Shown here piece after piece: positions 9,405-18,193 of a DNA stretch of 64,000 bases. The notes beneath the pieces are model-generated. The model was given only the letters and a program-made list of their open reading frames with translations. It was not told where the DNA came from and made no database searches. The stretch is from Paenibacillus albicereus. Its GTDB lineage: Bacteria > Bacillota > Bacilli > Paenibacillales > Paenibacillaceae. Every line of letters begins with the position of its first letter. The stretch's first letter is position 1. The translations under genes and the position numbers were made by a program. The DNA lies in contig NZ_CP051428.1 of NCBI RefSeq assembly GCF_012676905.1, positions 4,895,001 through 4,959,000 of the forward strand. The letters run 5' to 3'.

Positions 9405-10049
9405 TTGAAAAAATTCATCATTTTATTGACAGGTGTGCTTTTGTTTCCTTTAATCTTCACAAAAACCTCATATGCCCAAAACGAAGAGAGTACACACTAT
9501 GTTAAAAACCAATTGATAAATGAAGCTACTATTGAAGCGACGATTAAAAGCAGGAATTCACATGAACAGGTGAAGGCAGTTATAGAAGAATTGCACACGC
9601 AAAATAATTCATTTTCCGGTACTAGCTATACATCAAAAGCCTATAAGGTTTCTTTTTATTTCCCCAAGCATGATGGCTCGTTCATCACTCCTCAAACCGA
9701 TCAAGGAGGCAGTAAAACGGAAGTTGGGGCAACAGCCACGATTAACGTAGTCTATAACAAAAAAGGAGAATTAATTGATTTGCAGCGTGTTTATGGAGGA
9801 TGGAAACCTGAAAATTCTTTATACTATATTACGGATAGAGAAGTAATCTACCGAGCTGATTCTATTACGGCAGGCAAGACCGCAAAAAAGAATCCTACAT
9901 CCAACTCGTTCAGCTATAACCCTGGTTGGGGCTATATTCAGTACTTCCCGAGTTCAGCATACTCTGGGACAGGCGCTGATTCTTGGGCGACGATACGGGT
10001 AAGTGGAATGGCTGCGACTTATGAGATTCAACTAAGTGTAAGAGTTTGA
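9405..10049 (+). CDS. Secreted protein of unknown function
   Basis: A 214-aa protein with an N-terminal signal peptide (MKKFIILLTGVLLFP, probable cleavage after SYAQ near residue 25). The mature part is hydrophilic with mixed beta-like patterns and few Cys; no domain was recognised. The start is TTG at 9405, supported by AAAGGAGG nine bases upstream. The gene is clearly AT-richer than its neighbours (roughly 40% GC by eye), which suggests recent acquisition. It is followed after 18 bases by a small membrane-protein gene, probably in the same transcript. Confidence 0.7.
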   Translation: MKKFIILLTGVLLFPLIFTKTSYAQNEESTHYVKNQLINEATIEATIKSRNSHEQVKAVIEELHTQNNSFSGTSYTSKAYKVSFYFPKHDGSFITPQTDQGGSKTEVGATATINVVYNKKGELIDLQRVYGGWKPENSLYYITDREVIYRADSITAGKTAKKNPTSNSFSYNPGWGYIQYFPSSAYSGTGADSWATIRVSGMAATYEIQLSVRV

Positions 10050-10067
10050 TTTCTGGAGGCAGGACTT

Positions 10068-10262
10068 TTGAATAACCGGGATAAGCAGGAGACGAAGCAG
10101 ATGGAAGAATATAAAAAAAAGCCATTTATAACTTTTTCAGATGCTTTCAACCGCGCCACAATCGGTGATTGGAATGCTTTGACCAAAGGCAGCTGCCTGT
10201 TCAGGATCATAACAACCCTCGTCATTATCGGAGGATTGGCTGCTTTATTGTATTTTAAATAG
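10068..10262 (+). CDS. Small membrane protein resembling DUF6366
   Basis: A 64-aa protein with a charged N-terminal half and one membrane segment at about residues 44-62. The segment around residues 19-35 (KPFITFSDAFNRATIGDW) resembles the central motif of the small DUF6366 family of Bacillales proteins, recalled from memory. TTG start with CTGGAGGC seven bases upstream. It shares the low GC of the preceding gene and is probably co-transcribed with it. Function unknown. Confidence 0.6.
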   Translation: MNNRDKQETKQMEEYKKKPFITFSDAFNRATIGDWNALTKGSCLFRIITTLVIIGGLAALLYFK

Positions 10263-10560
10263 CTATACCATGTTGCTCTTTCCTGTAGGAACGCGGCCGC
10301 TCGGCGAGCAGCTTATCTTGCGCTTGGCGGTGCGCTAGGCTCTCCGCGTGTATTCATTCATGGAGCAGGGGCCGCCCACCGTTCCTGTCCGCTCCACGAA
10401 TGACGCCGGGACGCCAAGAAGACCGGAACAGATGCTCAAAACGCCAAGAAGACCTTGATTCGGCATCGCTGCCGGATCAAGGTCTTTTCTTGCTGCGTGG
10501 CGGAAAGGGCGATCCATACGCCGCTTGCGAGCGGCCTGGATGGACCTGGCTCGGCCGCGT
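10263..10560. other. Intergenic region with short direct repeat and terminator
   Basis: Contains two copies of ACGCCAAGAAGACC about 32 bp apart (near 10410 and 10441) and the hairpin described separately. No gene was seen. Confidence 0.5.
10449..10490. terminator. Bidirectional terminator between convergent genes
   Basis: An imperfect 17-bp stem (AAGACCTTGAT/ATCAAGGTCTT with CGGCA/TGCCG) closes on a 4-base loop and is followed by TTTTCTT on the plus strand. It sits between the plus-strand small membrane gene and the minus-strand SLH gene. Confidence 0.6.
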
Positions 10561-13500
10561 CTAGCGGACGGAAGCCTGGACGAACGAAGCGAGCATCGCC
10601 ACCGCCTCGCCTCGCGTGGCGGTCGCTTGCGGCGCGAAGAACGCTTGGCCGCCCGCGCCCGGGCGTCCGTTCACGATGCCGGCTGCGGCCAGAGCGTGCA
10701 CCGCCTCGCGGGCATAGGGCGAGATGGACGCGGCGTCCGCGAAGGCGCTCGCGCCTGCGGACGGCAGCGCCCAGCCGGCGCGGTCCGCGAAGCGGACGAG
10801 CATCGCGGCCAGCTGCTCGCGCGTCACTGCGGCGAGCGGCTCGAACCGTCCGCCGCCCGTGCCGCCCGCGATGCCCTCGGCCCCCGCCCAGGCGACCGCC
10901 GGCGCATAGTACGCGCCGGTCGGCACGTCCGCGAAGCCGCCGCTGGCAGCGGACGCCGCCGGTGCTTCGGCACGGCCGTTGCTGCTGGCCGCAGCGGAGG
11001 CGCCTCCCGTCTCGCCGCTGGCGCCCGCTCCGGCCATGCGGCTCAGCATGACCGCCAGATCCGCGCGGGTCAGCGTGCGCTGCGGCGAGAAGACGCCGGC
11101 AGCCGTGCCCTGCACGATGCCGCGGGCCGTCAGGAACGCCGCCGGCGCTTCCATATACTTGCCGGCGGTGTCGCCGTAAGCCTCCGCCTCACACGACATC
11201 CGGTACACGCCGGTGCCGCTGCCGGCCAGCACGAGCCGGCCGTCCCGGTACACGCTGCGGAGGATCGGCTTGCCTGCCGCATCAAGCGCCACGATTGCTT
11301 CCGGCCGTGCCGCCTCCTCCGCCGACAGCGTATATGGCAAGCTCAGCCGCACGGCTGCGGCATCCGCTCCGCGCAGCTCCTTGCCTGCGGCAATCAGCGT
11401 CACGCTCACCGCGCCGCTGCCGCTCTTCGCCTCCAGCGACCATGCGCCCGCTCCGGCGGTGCGCGCAGCCGCTGCGAACGCTTCGCCGCTCCACTCGGCG
11501 GTAGCCAGTCCAGCCGCGCTCAGCCGCACGCGCTCCAGGCCGGCCGCCGCCAGCTTCGCGGCCGCCTCGGCCGTCAGCCGCAGCGCGGCCGCGGATGGCG
11601 TGCCTGCTGCCGCGCGCAGCTCCAGCTCGCGGCGGTCCGCTCCGGCGGCCCGCAGCCGCTCGAGCGCCTGTTCGGCCGCTGCCGCGCTGACCTCGACGAA
11701 GCCGTCCGCTCCGGCAGCCAGCTCCAGCACGCCGCTCGCGACGCCGCCGCTTACGTTCACCTGCACGGCCGCGCCGGCAGGCGCTGGCGTCGGACTCGGC
11801 GAGGCGCTCGGACTCGACGTTGGCACGACGATGCCCCCGCCTCCCCCACCGCCTGGCGTCGGCTGCGGCGTCGGACTCGGAGTCGGATTTGGCGAGACGC
11901 TCGGCTCGGCCGCCGCCTTCACCGTCACGTTCAGCTCGGCGACGCCGTAGCCGTCGGCGCTCACGACGCGGATGACGGCGCTTCCTGCCCGGAGCGGCTT
12001 CACCTTTCCATCCGCATCCACCGATGCGACATCCGGCCGGCTGGACGAATAGGTCAGCGCAGCGACCGTCGGGACTCCCGCTCCAGACACGGCTTTGGCC
12101 TCCAGCTGCACCGCCGCCTCCCCTGCTGTCAGCACCAGCTCCGGCCGAGCCAGCTCCACGCGCGTCGTCTCCAGCTGCAGGACGGCGACCGTGCCGCTCA
12201 CCTCATGAGCGACGAGCAGCAGCGGCTGTCCCGTCGGGCTGTCCGAGGCTGCGATGAACTCCAGCCCCTCCGGCGCGGAATCGGTGTTCATCGCGTTCTC
12301 GCCGCCGCTCTCGCCGAAGTCGCGGGTATTGACGTAGCTGACGAACCGGGCTTCCGCCGGGGAAGTCACGTCGTACGCCATGACACCGCCGATCCGCTCC
12401 AGGCCGGTGAACGCCAGCGTCCGCTCGCCGATGCGCCCGATCCGCACGTCCTCGGGCTCGGGTCCCTTTTTCGTGCTGCGGGAATCGAACTTCTTGTTCG
12501 TGTTGGAAGCGTTGAATACGTCCGGCAATCGCGTGGCGGTGATCGCCTCGAAGGCGTTTCCGCTGTCGTACACCTGCTTGAGGTCCGCCGCGTCCCAGAT
12601 CGAGAACGAGCGACCGCCGTACAGATAGACGGCTTCCGCGCCCCAATCGCTCATCGCCTCGACGTCGTCATACGCGCTGGTCGCCCCGAAAAACGCCGCC
12701 GCGGCCGAGCCCGGCGCCAGCAAGCCCTTGAGATTCTTCACCTTGGTCGCGTTCGTCATGCCCGGCCACTCCGTCGCATCGCCTTCATTGGCCGTCACCA
12801 GATACTGGCGCCCGCCCGATTCATAGGAAGCGATGCCGTCCGGCATGTAGACGCCGTAGGCGTTTGCCGTCACCGGCGCGTACTTCTTGTCCTTGCCGTC
12901 GAGATCGAGCGCATTCGCGGGCAGGCTCAGGTCCTTGAGGCCGAGGCCGCGTACGGCCGTGAAGCGTCCCGCCGCGAGGTCGAGCTCGGCGACGGCGTTG
13001 TTTTCCTGCAGCGAGACATACGCGGTCCGTCCGTCCGCCGACAGCGCGATGTACTCCGGCTCCAGGTCGGTGACGGCTTTGGCCTTCGGCCCTTTGCCGA
13101 TGATCTGGCCGTTCCCGTCGACCCCGCCCCGAATATGGACCCCGTCGCCGATGATCGACTCGTCGTCGAACCCGATCTGCCGCGACAAGCCTGTACTGCG
13201 GTCGATGATCGTCACGGTGCCCTCCGGATCGGGCGCGCCGGCGCCGTCGCGCGGCTCGCCTTCGTCCGCGGTCAGCACGTAGCGGCCGTCCGGCGTCGAT
13301 TTCACCATGTCCGGCTGCTTGCCGGCCGGATAGGCGCGCACGAGCTTCCCGTCATAATCAAGCTCCAGCACCAGGCCCGCGTCGTTCGCTCCTGCCGCCT
13401 GGACGGCGACGAACACGCGCTTCGCCGCCTTGTTGACGTCGACGCTCGTCAGATCGCCGAACGCGAAGCCGCTTTCCGACTCGGCCAGCAGCTTCGCGTC

Positions 13501-13854
13501 GATCTTGCGCTCCAGCTGCATCGCGCCGGCCTTCAGCTCGACGATGTCGAGGCTCGGCGGAACAGCGGAGCCGTTCACGACGTAGAACCGTCCGTTGTCG
13601 CGGTTGTATTTGACGATCTCGGCTACGCCGCCGTCCTCGCTCGCCATGCCGACGCGGTACTCGCCGATCTTGGTCATGGCGAACGCGTCCGCGTACGTCT
13701 GTCCCGTTACCGTCGGCGCCAAAGCGCTCGCCGCACCCGCGCCGGCAGCCTCGGCCGCCGAAGCGAACGCCGGACCTCCGGCCGGCACCAGGCCGGCCGA
13801 CGCCGTCGTCAGGGTCAGCCCCAGCCCGGCCATGCGCATCCATTTTCGTTTCAT
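10561..13854 (-). CDS. Choice-of-anchor I surface protein with Big2-like and three SLH domains
   Basis: A 1097-aa exported protein. A signal peptide covers about residues 1-32. Residues 40-590 match the choice-of-anchor I / alkaline-phosphatase-associated beta-propeller family (KIGEYRVG, GEPRDG and a VTANEGDATEW stretch). Residues about 600-680 form a Big2-like Ig domain (YSSSRPDVASVDADG). A Pro/Ser/Thr and Gly linker follows, then an Ala-rich region with internal beta patterns. The last 180 residues contain three SLH modules, each with an FxDV/FADA start and the TRAD, TREQ or TRGE motif, which anchor proteins to pyruvylated wall polymer. The protein is thus expected on the cell surface; the propeller's substrate is unknown. 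Ribosome site GAGGGGG precedes the ATG. Confidence 0.85.
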   Translation of the reverse strand: MKRKWMRMAGLGLTLTTASAGLVPAGGPAFASAAEAAGAGAASALAPTVTGQTYADAFAMTKIGEYRVGMASEDGGVAEIVKYNRDNGRFYVVNGSAVPPSLDIVELKAGAMQLERKIDAKLLAESESGFAFGDLTSVDVNKAAKRVFVAVQAAGANDAGLVLELDYDGKLVRAYPAGKQPDMVKSTPDGRYVLTADEGEPRDGAGAPDPEGTVTIIDRSTGLSRQIGFDDESIIGDGVHIRGGVDGNGQIIGKGPKAKAVTDLEPEYIALSADGRTAYVSLQENNAVAELDLAAGRFTAVRGLGLKDLSLPANALDLDGKDKKYAPVTANAYGVYMPDGIASYESGGRQYLVTANEGDATEWPGMTNATKVKNLKGLLAPGSAAAAFFGATSAYDDVEAMSDWGAEAVYLYGGRSFSIWDAADLKQVYDSGNAFEAITATRLPDVFNASNTNKKFDSRSTKKGPEPEDVRIGRIGERTLAFTGLERIGGVMAYDVTSPAEARFVSYVNTRDFGESGGENAMNTDSAPEGLEFIAASDSPTGQPLLLVAHEVSGTVAVLQLETTRVELARPELVLTAGEAAVQLEAKAVSGAGVPTVAALTYSSSRPDVASVDADGKVKPLRAGSAVIRVVSADGYGVAELNVTVKAAAEPSVSPNPTPSPTPQPTPGGGGGGGIVVPTSSPSASPSPTPAPAGAAVQVNVSGGVASGVLELAAGADGFVEVSAAAAEQALERLRAAGADRRELELRAAAGTPSAAALRLTAEAAAKLAAAGLERVRLSAAGLATAEWSGEAFAAAARTAGAGAWSLEAKSGSGAVSVTLIAAGKELRGADAAAVRLSLPYTLSAEEAARPEAIVALDAAGKPILRSVYRDGRLVLAGSGTGVYRMSCEAEAYGDTAGKYMEAPAAFLTARGIVQGTAAGVFSPQRTLTRADLAVMLSRMAGAGASGETGGASAAASSNGRAEAPAASAASGGFADVPTGAYYAPAVAWAGAEGIAGGTGGGRFEPLAAVTREQLAAMLVRFADRAGWALPSAGASAFADAASISPYAREAVHALAAAGIVNGRPGAGGQAFFAPQATATRGEAVAMLASFVQASVR

Positions 13855-14014
13855 CTCGTTAATCCCCCTCGTCTGCTTGTCCTGGTCCCGAGCTTATCAA
13901 GGCGATGTAAAGGCCCCGTCACCGAATCCTAAAGATTTTGTATAGGCCTGCCGCAGGAAAATCCTTTAGAATAAAACGATATCCAGGTCAATCAGATGGA
14001 GAGGGGAACGATTC

Positions 14015-14785
14015 ATGATCGAGCTGAAGCAAGTCACCTGGAAAAGGGAGCGCCTGACGCTCCTCGACGAGGTGAGCTGGCGCGTGCGTCCCGGCGAGCA
14101 TTGGGCGCTGCTCGGCCTGAACGGCTCCGGCAAGACGACGCTGCTGAACATCGTCTGCGGCTACATCTGGCCGACGTCGGGCGAGGTGTCGGTGCTCGGG
14201 CGCAAGTACGGCGAAGTCGACCTGCGCGAGCTGCGCAAGTCGATCGGCTGGGTGAGCAACTCCTTGCAGGACAAGCTGTACAAGACCGATCGCGCCCAAT
14301 ACGTCGTCCTGAGCGGCATCCATGCGACGATCGGCCTCTACGATGCCGTATCCGACGAGGACGAGACGCGGGCGCGGGGACAGATGGAGTCGCTCGGCTG
14401 CCTCCATCTGTGGGACCGGGAGTACGGCACCTGCTCGCAGGGCGAAAAGCAGAAGCTGCTCCTCGCGCGCGCCCTCATGGCTTCGCCGCAGGTGCTCATC
14501 CTAGACGAGCCGTGCAACGGGCTCGACCTGTTCTCGCGCGAGCGGCTGCTGGAGAGCATCTCCGAGCTGGCACGCCGTCCCGACGCGCCGACGCTCATCT
14601 ACGTCACGCATCATACCGAGGAGATCGTGCCGGAGCTCGGCCATGCGCTGCTGCTCCGACGGGGGCAGGTGTTCCGCAGCGGACCGGTGGCCGACGTGCT
14701 CGACTCGGCGACGCTGACCGAATTTTTCGAGGCGCCGGTCGCGGCCGAGACGCACGGCGGGAGAGTGTACGTGCGGGCGCTTTGA
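14015..14785 (+). CDS. ABC transporter ATP-binding protein (YlmA/ModF-like)
   Basis: A 256-aa stand-alone nucleotide-binding domain. Walker A is GLNGSGKTT (near 39), the signature reads CSQGEKQ rather than LSGGQ, Walker B is VLILDEPCNGLD and the switch His is YVTHHTEE. Overall it resembles YlmA and the ModF/PhrA group. No permease is adjacent, so the partner is unknown and it may work as an isolated ATPase. GAGAGGGG lies eight bases before the ATG. The gene is divergent from the SLH gene. Confidence 0.8.
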   Translation: MIELKQVTWKRERLTLLDEVSWRVRPGEHWALLGLNGSGKTTLLNIVCGYIWPTSGEVSVLGRKYGEVDLRELRKSIGWVSNSLQDKLYKTDRAQYVVLSGIHATIGLYDAVSDEDETRARGQMESLGCLHLWDREYGTCSQGEKQKLLLARALMASPQVLILDEPCNGLDLFSRERLLESISELARRPDAPTLIYVTHHTEEIVPELGHALLLRRGQVFRSGPVADVLDSATLTEFFEAPVAAETHGGRVYVRAL

Positions 14786-15077
14786 GCTTTGCCCGTGCGT
14801 TGGCCTCGTGCTTGAGAGCGCTGTAAAGGATTCGGATCAAGCGAGGCTGGCATTTTCGTTTTTCATGATTCAACCCTTCCCTCCCCTCTTTCGTCGAGGT
14901 CATGCATCGGAGCGCAGACAGCTCTCGTCGGCGCGTCAAGGCCGCTTCTGTGCCATCACAGCCCCTTCCCGCTCATGAACCGCCCTCCCTTTGGGAAGGC
15001 TATGCCAGGACATCCTCCTTCTCCCTGCTCCGCCAGTCATTCGGCCGGACGCCGCCGCAATTGTCACGGAATGTCCT
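14786..15077. other. Intergenic region with no supported gene
   Basis: On the minus strand a nine-codon frame at about 14837-14866 has a good ribosome site, but nothing follows it. No terminator or larger gene was recognised. Confidence 0.4.
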
Positions 15078-15106
15078 TTGCTCCGGCAAGCGCCGTTCTC
15101 TACAAT
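15078..15106 (+). promoter_or_regulatory. SigA-like promoter of the lipoprotein gene
   Basis: TTGCTC (15078-15083), 17-bp spacer, TACAAT (15101-15106), about 64 bases before the chosen start. Confidence 0.5.
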
Positions 15107-15169
15107 GGAGGAAAGGGCTGTCTTCCGTGCGGCTGCCCGACTTTCGCGTACAAGGAGCTGTCGCCCGAA

Positions 15170-15625
15170 ATGAACATCTCGCTGGGCCGCCTGCCGGCCG
15201 GCCGTTCGATGAAGCTGCTCTCGCTGCTCGTCCTGATCTCCGCGCTGCTGCTCGGCGGCTGCAATTTCACCTCTCCCGTGACCGACGGCTGGAAGTCGCG
15301 CGTCGCCAGCGAAGGTCTCGAGCTCGTGTCCGGCAAGGAGAACTGGAAAAAGCTCATCTATCGCGTCACGCTCGAAAACGTCAGCGGCTCGCCGCAAGAG
15401 GTCGAATGGGTCGAGCCCATCCTCAAGAGCAACCTGCTGCTGAACGATCCCGACCGTTCTCTGCGCAAGACGATCAACAAGACCGTCGAGGACGGAGGAC
15501 GCCTCGAGGTGCAGGACGAGATCGAGTTCGACTCCAAGAACGTCAACCTCGGCAGCTCGCAAAACGTGGAGTATATGCTGGTGAAGCTCAAGGACAAGGA
15601 CGAGCCGATCGAGATCAATGTCTAG
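15170..15625 (+). CDS. Lipoprotein of unknown function
   Basis: A 151-aa lipoprotein. The signal contains a long hydrophobic stretch ending in the lipobox LLGGC, with the lipidated Cys at residue 31. The mature part has a beta-rich pattern (RVTLENVSG, VEYMLVKLKD) typical of small extracytoplasmic Ig-like modules, but no family was recognised. The open frame extends upstream to 14975; ATG 15170 is chosen because AAGGAG lies 12 bases before it and a promoter sits at 15078-15106. A second Met at 15209 has no ribosome site. Confidence 0.65.
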   Translation: MNISLGRLPAGRSMKLLSLLVLISALLLGGCNFTSPVTDGWKSRVASEGLELVSGKENWKKLIYRVTLENVSGSPQEVEWVEPILKSNLLLNDPDRSLRKTINKTVEDGGRLEVQDEIEFDSKNVNLGSSQNVEYMLVKLKDKDEPIEINV

Positions 15626-15651
15626 GCTTCGTCCCTCGCACTTCCCGTACC

Positions 15652-15698
15652 AAAAAAGCCATTCCGATCGCCTCGGGCGATCGGAATGGCTTTTTTTT
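15652..15698. terminator. Strong bidirectional terminator
   Basis: A perfect stem of about 20 bp (AGCCATTCCGATCGCC with its complement) around a TCG loop, flanked by A6 and T8. It serves the plus-strand lipoprotein gene and the minus-strand yidC. Confidence 0.92.
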
Positions 15699-15730
15699 GA
15701 ATCAAGTCAGTCTGCTGTCGCCGAGCGGCG

Positions 15731-16582
15731 TCAGCGGGCGCTCTTGGCGGCAGCCCCGCCCGTAAGGCCGCTTGGCGGCGCAGGCTCCTCGCCCTCGGCC
15801 AAGTGCCGGTACAGCCGCTGCCCCAGCAGCGTCTGCACGAGAAGGATGAGGCCGCCTGCCGTCCAGTAGAGCGGCAGCGCCGCCGGAGCGGAGAAGGAGA
15901 ACAGGCCCATCATGACCGGCGACAGGTAGACCATCCAAGCCATCTGCTTCTGCATGTCGGTCTGCTCCATGCCCCGCTGCGACAGCTTGGCCTGCACGAA
16001 GTAGACGGCCGCCGCGAGCAGCGGCAGGACGAGGTCCGGCTGCCCGAGCTGGAACCAGAGGAAGCTGTGGCTCGACAGCTCCGGGCTCATGCGGATCGCA
16101 TAGTAGAGCCCCGTCAGGATCGGCAGCTGGATGAGCAGCGGCAGGCAGCCGATCGCGAGCGGATTGTAGCCGTGCTTGCTGTACAGCTCCATCGTTTCCT
16201 TCTGCTGCTTCTGCATCGCTTCCGGCGTCTTGTCCCCGCCCGCATGGCGCTCCTTGAGCGCCTCGAGCTCCGGCTGCATGCGCTTCATCTTGCCCTTCAT
16301 CACCTGCTGGCCGCGATACTGCCGCAGCATGAGCGGCATGAGCGCGAGCCGCACGAGCAGCGTCACGAGGATAAGCGCGATGCCGTAATTGTCGTGCAGG
16401 CCTCCGGCCAGGACGCGCAGCAGCCAGGCCAGCGGAAAGACGACGTAATGGTTGAACAGCCCCGGCGTGTCGGCATCGATCGTGCCGTTCGCGCCGCATC
16501 CGGCGAGCAGCAGCAGGGCGATCGCTGCAAGCGCGCCCTTGGACAACGTTCCAAGCCTCGGCTTGGGAATCATGGCAAACAT
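15731..16582 (-). CDS. yidC: YidC/Oxa1-type membrane protein insertase (SpoIIIJ-like)
   Basis: A 283-aa insertase that helps place proteins into the cytoplasmic membrane; Bacillus homologues SpoIIIJ and YqjG are also needed for sporulation. A lipoprotein signal ends in LLAGC (Cys29), as in Gram-positive YidC proteins. Five membrane segments follow, with the cytoplasmic loop MQPELEALKERH between the first two and the typical GCLPLLIQLPILTGLYYAI segment. Gram-positive YidC has a conserved Arg in the hydrophilic groove, fitting ILVTLLVRLALMPL here. The start is supported by GGGAGGAACAAG. It lies 21 bases after a small membrane-protein gene on the same strand. This copy is not in the usual rnpA-jag context, so it is probably a second paralogue. 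Confidence 0.9.
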   Translation of the reverse strand: MFAMIPKPRLGTLSKGALAAIALLLLAGCGANGTIDADTPGLFNHYVVFPLAWLLRVLAGGLHDNYGIALILVTLLVRLALMPLMLRQYRGQQVMKGKMKRMQPELEALKERHAGGDKTPEAMQKQQKETMELYSKHGYNPLAIGCLPLLIQLPILTGLYYAIRMSPELSSHSFLWFQLGQPDLVLPLLAAAVYFVQAKLSQRGMEQTDMQKQMAWMVYLSPVMMGLFSFSAPAALPLYWTAGGLILLVQTLLGQRLYRHLAEGEEPAPPSGLTGGAAAKSAR

Positions 16583-16603
16583 CTTGTTCCTCCCTTGTGT
16601 TGT

Positions 16604-16867
16604 CTAAGCGACAGCGACAAGGGACGGGCAGGCGGAGGCGTCGTCATCGGGCGATTCCTTGCGCTTCCTCAGCCGGACCAGCTTCTGGCCGATCGGACGG
16701 CTGACGGCAGCGGGCCGGATCACGCAAGGTCGTCCGAGCTCGGCTGCCGCAGGCAGCATGGAAGCGCTGCGCGATCCGGAATGCAGCCAGGCCAGATAGT
16801 AGTACGCGGCCGAGCAGGCAAGGCCGACCGACCAGATCCAGGACAGCAGCTCATGCACGTCCAGCAT
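16604..16867 (-). CDS. Small membrane protein upstream of yidC
   Basis: An 87-aa product with one membrane segment (about residues 6-28), followed by a basic tail (RPIGQKLVRLRKRK) and a short acidic stretch. It is not recognised. A very strong ribosome site (GGAGGAGGTG, five bases from ATG) and the 21-base gap to yidC on the same strand argue that it is real and co-transcribed. It could be an insertase accessory factor, but that is only inferred from position. Confidence 0.55.
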   Translation of the reverse strand: MLDVHELLSWIWSVGLACSAAYYYLAWLHSGSRSASMLPAAAELGRPCVIRPAAVSRPIGQKLVRLRKRKESPDDDASACPSLVAVA

Positions 16868-16958
16868 GATCTCACCTCCTCCGCTTCATCTGGGATCAGC
16901 GTACCACAGCGCGCCTGCGCGCGCCAGCGGCATGCGATGCGCGGCCTCGGCAGGATTT

Positions 16959-16988
16959 TTGGCACCGCTTGCAGAAATAGGATATCAT
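16959..16988 (+). promoter_or_regulatory. SigA-like promoter of the phosphotransferase gene
   Basis: TTGGCA (16959-16964), 18-bp spacer, TATCAT (16983-16988), 42 bases before the start at 17030. Confidence 0.5.
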
Positions 16989-17029
16989 GCCAGACGAGGA
17001 ACCATTCGAGAACGGAGTGAGCCGACATC

Positions 17030-17875
17030 ATGGAACATGCTCCAGGTCCGGTCGCGGCCCAGGGCCGTACCGCTCAGATATGCAGCTATGGCGACGACCA
17101 GGTTCTGAAATGGTTCAAGGAAAGCATTCCCCGTCTCGCCGCCGAGCAGGAGCTCGCGGCATCCCGGGTCGCCGCCTCGGCCGGGCTGCCCGTGCCGAAG
17201 GCCTATTTCCTGGCGGAGTGGCAGGGCCGTCCCGCCATCGCCTTCGAGCGGATCGCCGGATCGACGATGCTCGCCGTTCTATACCGGCAGCCATGGCGCA
17301 TCGTCGCCTGCGGCGCCCGCATGGCGCGGCTCCACATCGACATTCACCGCACCGGCGCCGGGCCGGACTCCGGGATGCCTTGCCTGATCGACTCGCTCAA
17401 GCGCCGGATCCAGGCCGCGCCGCTGCTGGCCGAGTCCGAGAAGGAGGCCGCGATCGCGGCTCTCCTCAAGCTGCCGGCCGGACGGCAGCTGCTGCACGGG
17501 GACTTCCATCCCGGCAACGTCATTCTTGGCGGCGGCAAGGCCTGGGTCGTCGACTGGATGACGGCCGTATCCGGCCATCCGGCCGCGGACGCCGCGCGCA
17601 CCGTGCTGCTGCTCCGCACCGCCATGCTGCCGGAGGAGCTGTCCCGTCTTTCGTCCTTTGTCTTCAACCGCGTCCGGGCCATGCTCCTCTGCCAGTACCG
17701 TCGCACCTACCTGCGGCTCAGCGGACTGGAGCAGGAAGAGCTCGAGGCCTGGATGCTGCCGCTCGCGGCGGCGCGCCTCTGCGAGCAGCTGCCGCCGGAG
17801 GAGAAGCTGCTGCTGCATAAGCTCGTGCAGAGCGAGCTGCGGCGCCAGCCTCCGCTGCCTGCCGCCTCGTTCTGA
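17030..17875 (+). CDS. APH-fold phosphotransferase family protein
   Basis: A 281-aa protein of the aminoglycoside phosphotransferase / choline kinase fold. The catalytic loop reads LLHGDFHPGNV (near residue 156) and the metal-binding segment VVDWMTAVSGHPAADAA, where Trp-Met replaces the usual DW(E/G). The N-terminal lobe has VLKWFKES as the ATP-binding Lys segment. The substrate cannot be told; close relatives in Paenibacillaceae are annotated as generic phosphotransferases and need not confer antibiotic resistance. GGAGTGAG lies 10 bases before the ATG. Confidence 0.75.
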   Translation: MEHAPGPVAAQGRTAQICSYGDDQVLKWFKESIPRLAAEQELAASRVAASAGLPVPKAYFLAEWQGRPAIAFERIAGSTMLAVLYRQPWRIVACGARMARLHIDIHRTGAGPDSGMPCLIDSLKRRIQAAPLLAESEKEAAIAALLKLPAGRQLLHGDFHPGNVILGGGKAWVVDWMTAVSGHPAADAARTVLLLRTAMLPEELSRLSSFVFNRVRAMLLCQYRRTYLRLSGLEQEELEAWMLPLAAARLCEQLPPEEKLLLHKLVQSELRRQPPLPAASF

Positions 17876-17956
17876 ATCAGTCTTAGCGGAAACGGTTACA
17901 ATGGAATCGACAGCCTTCGCCGGAAGGCGAACGAAGCCTACATGGAGGGATCAAGC

Positions 17957-18145
17957 ATGTCGACCTGGACCTTGCGCTATGCAAGCGGCGACGAGGAGCG
18001 GCAGGAGCTGGTGTTCCGACGCCAGTCGGAGCTCAACGAATACCTGCACTCGCTGAAGGTGAGCGAGCTGCTGCGCATCCGCGTGTACGACGCCGACGAG
18101 CGCCATATGTGCGGCAAGACGTATATCTATACCTATCTGCATTGA
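17957..18145 (+). CDS. Conserved-looking small protein of unknown function
   Basis: A 62-aa hydrophilic protein (starts MSTWTLRYASGDE, ends KTYIYTYLH) without membrane segments or a recognised domain. An upstream in-frame ATG (17942) exists, but GGAGGGATC seven bases before 17957 favours this start. It lies 48 bases upstream of the decayed phosphotransferase gene, possibly in one transcript. Confidence 0.55.
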   Translation: MSTWTLRYASGDEERQELVFRRQSELNEYLHSLKVSELLRIRVYDADERHMCGKTYIYTYLH

Positions 18146-18193
18146 AGCGGTGCGAGCGCCGCAGCGCCAGGCGGCCGGGAGGAGAAGCGCGTC

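Noticed and set aside
10525-13932. A plus-strand frame of over 1100 codons opposite the SLH protein
   Set aside because: Reads as Arg/Ala/Gly-rich non-protein-like sequence, while the minus strand shows a signal peptide, propeller and SLH motifs.
14837-14866. Nine-codon leader-like minus-strand frame with a good ribosome site
   Set aside because: No downstream gene on that strand that a leader peptide could control; retained only as a note.
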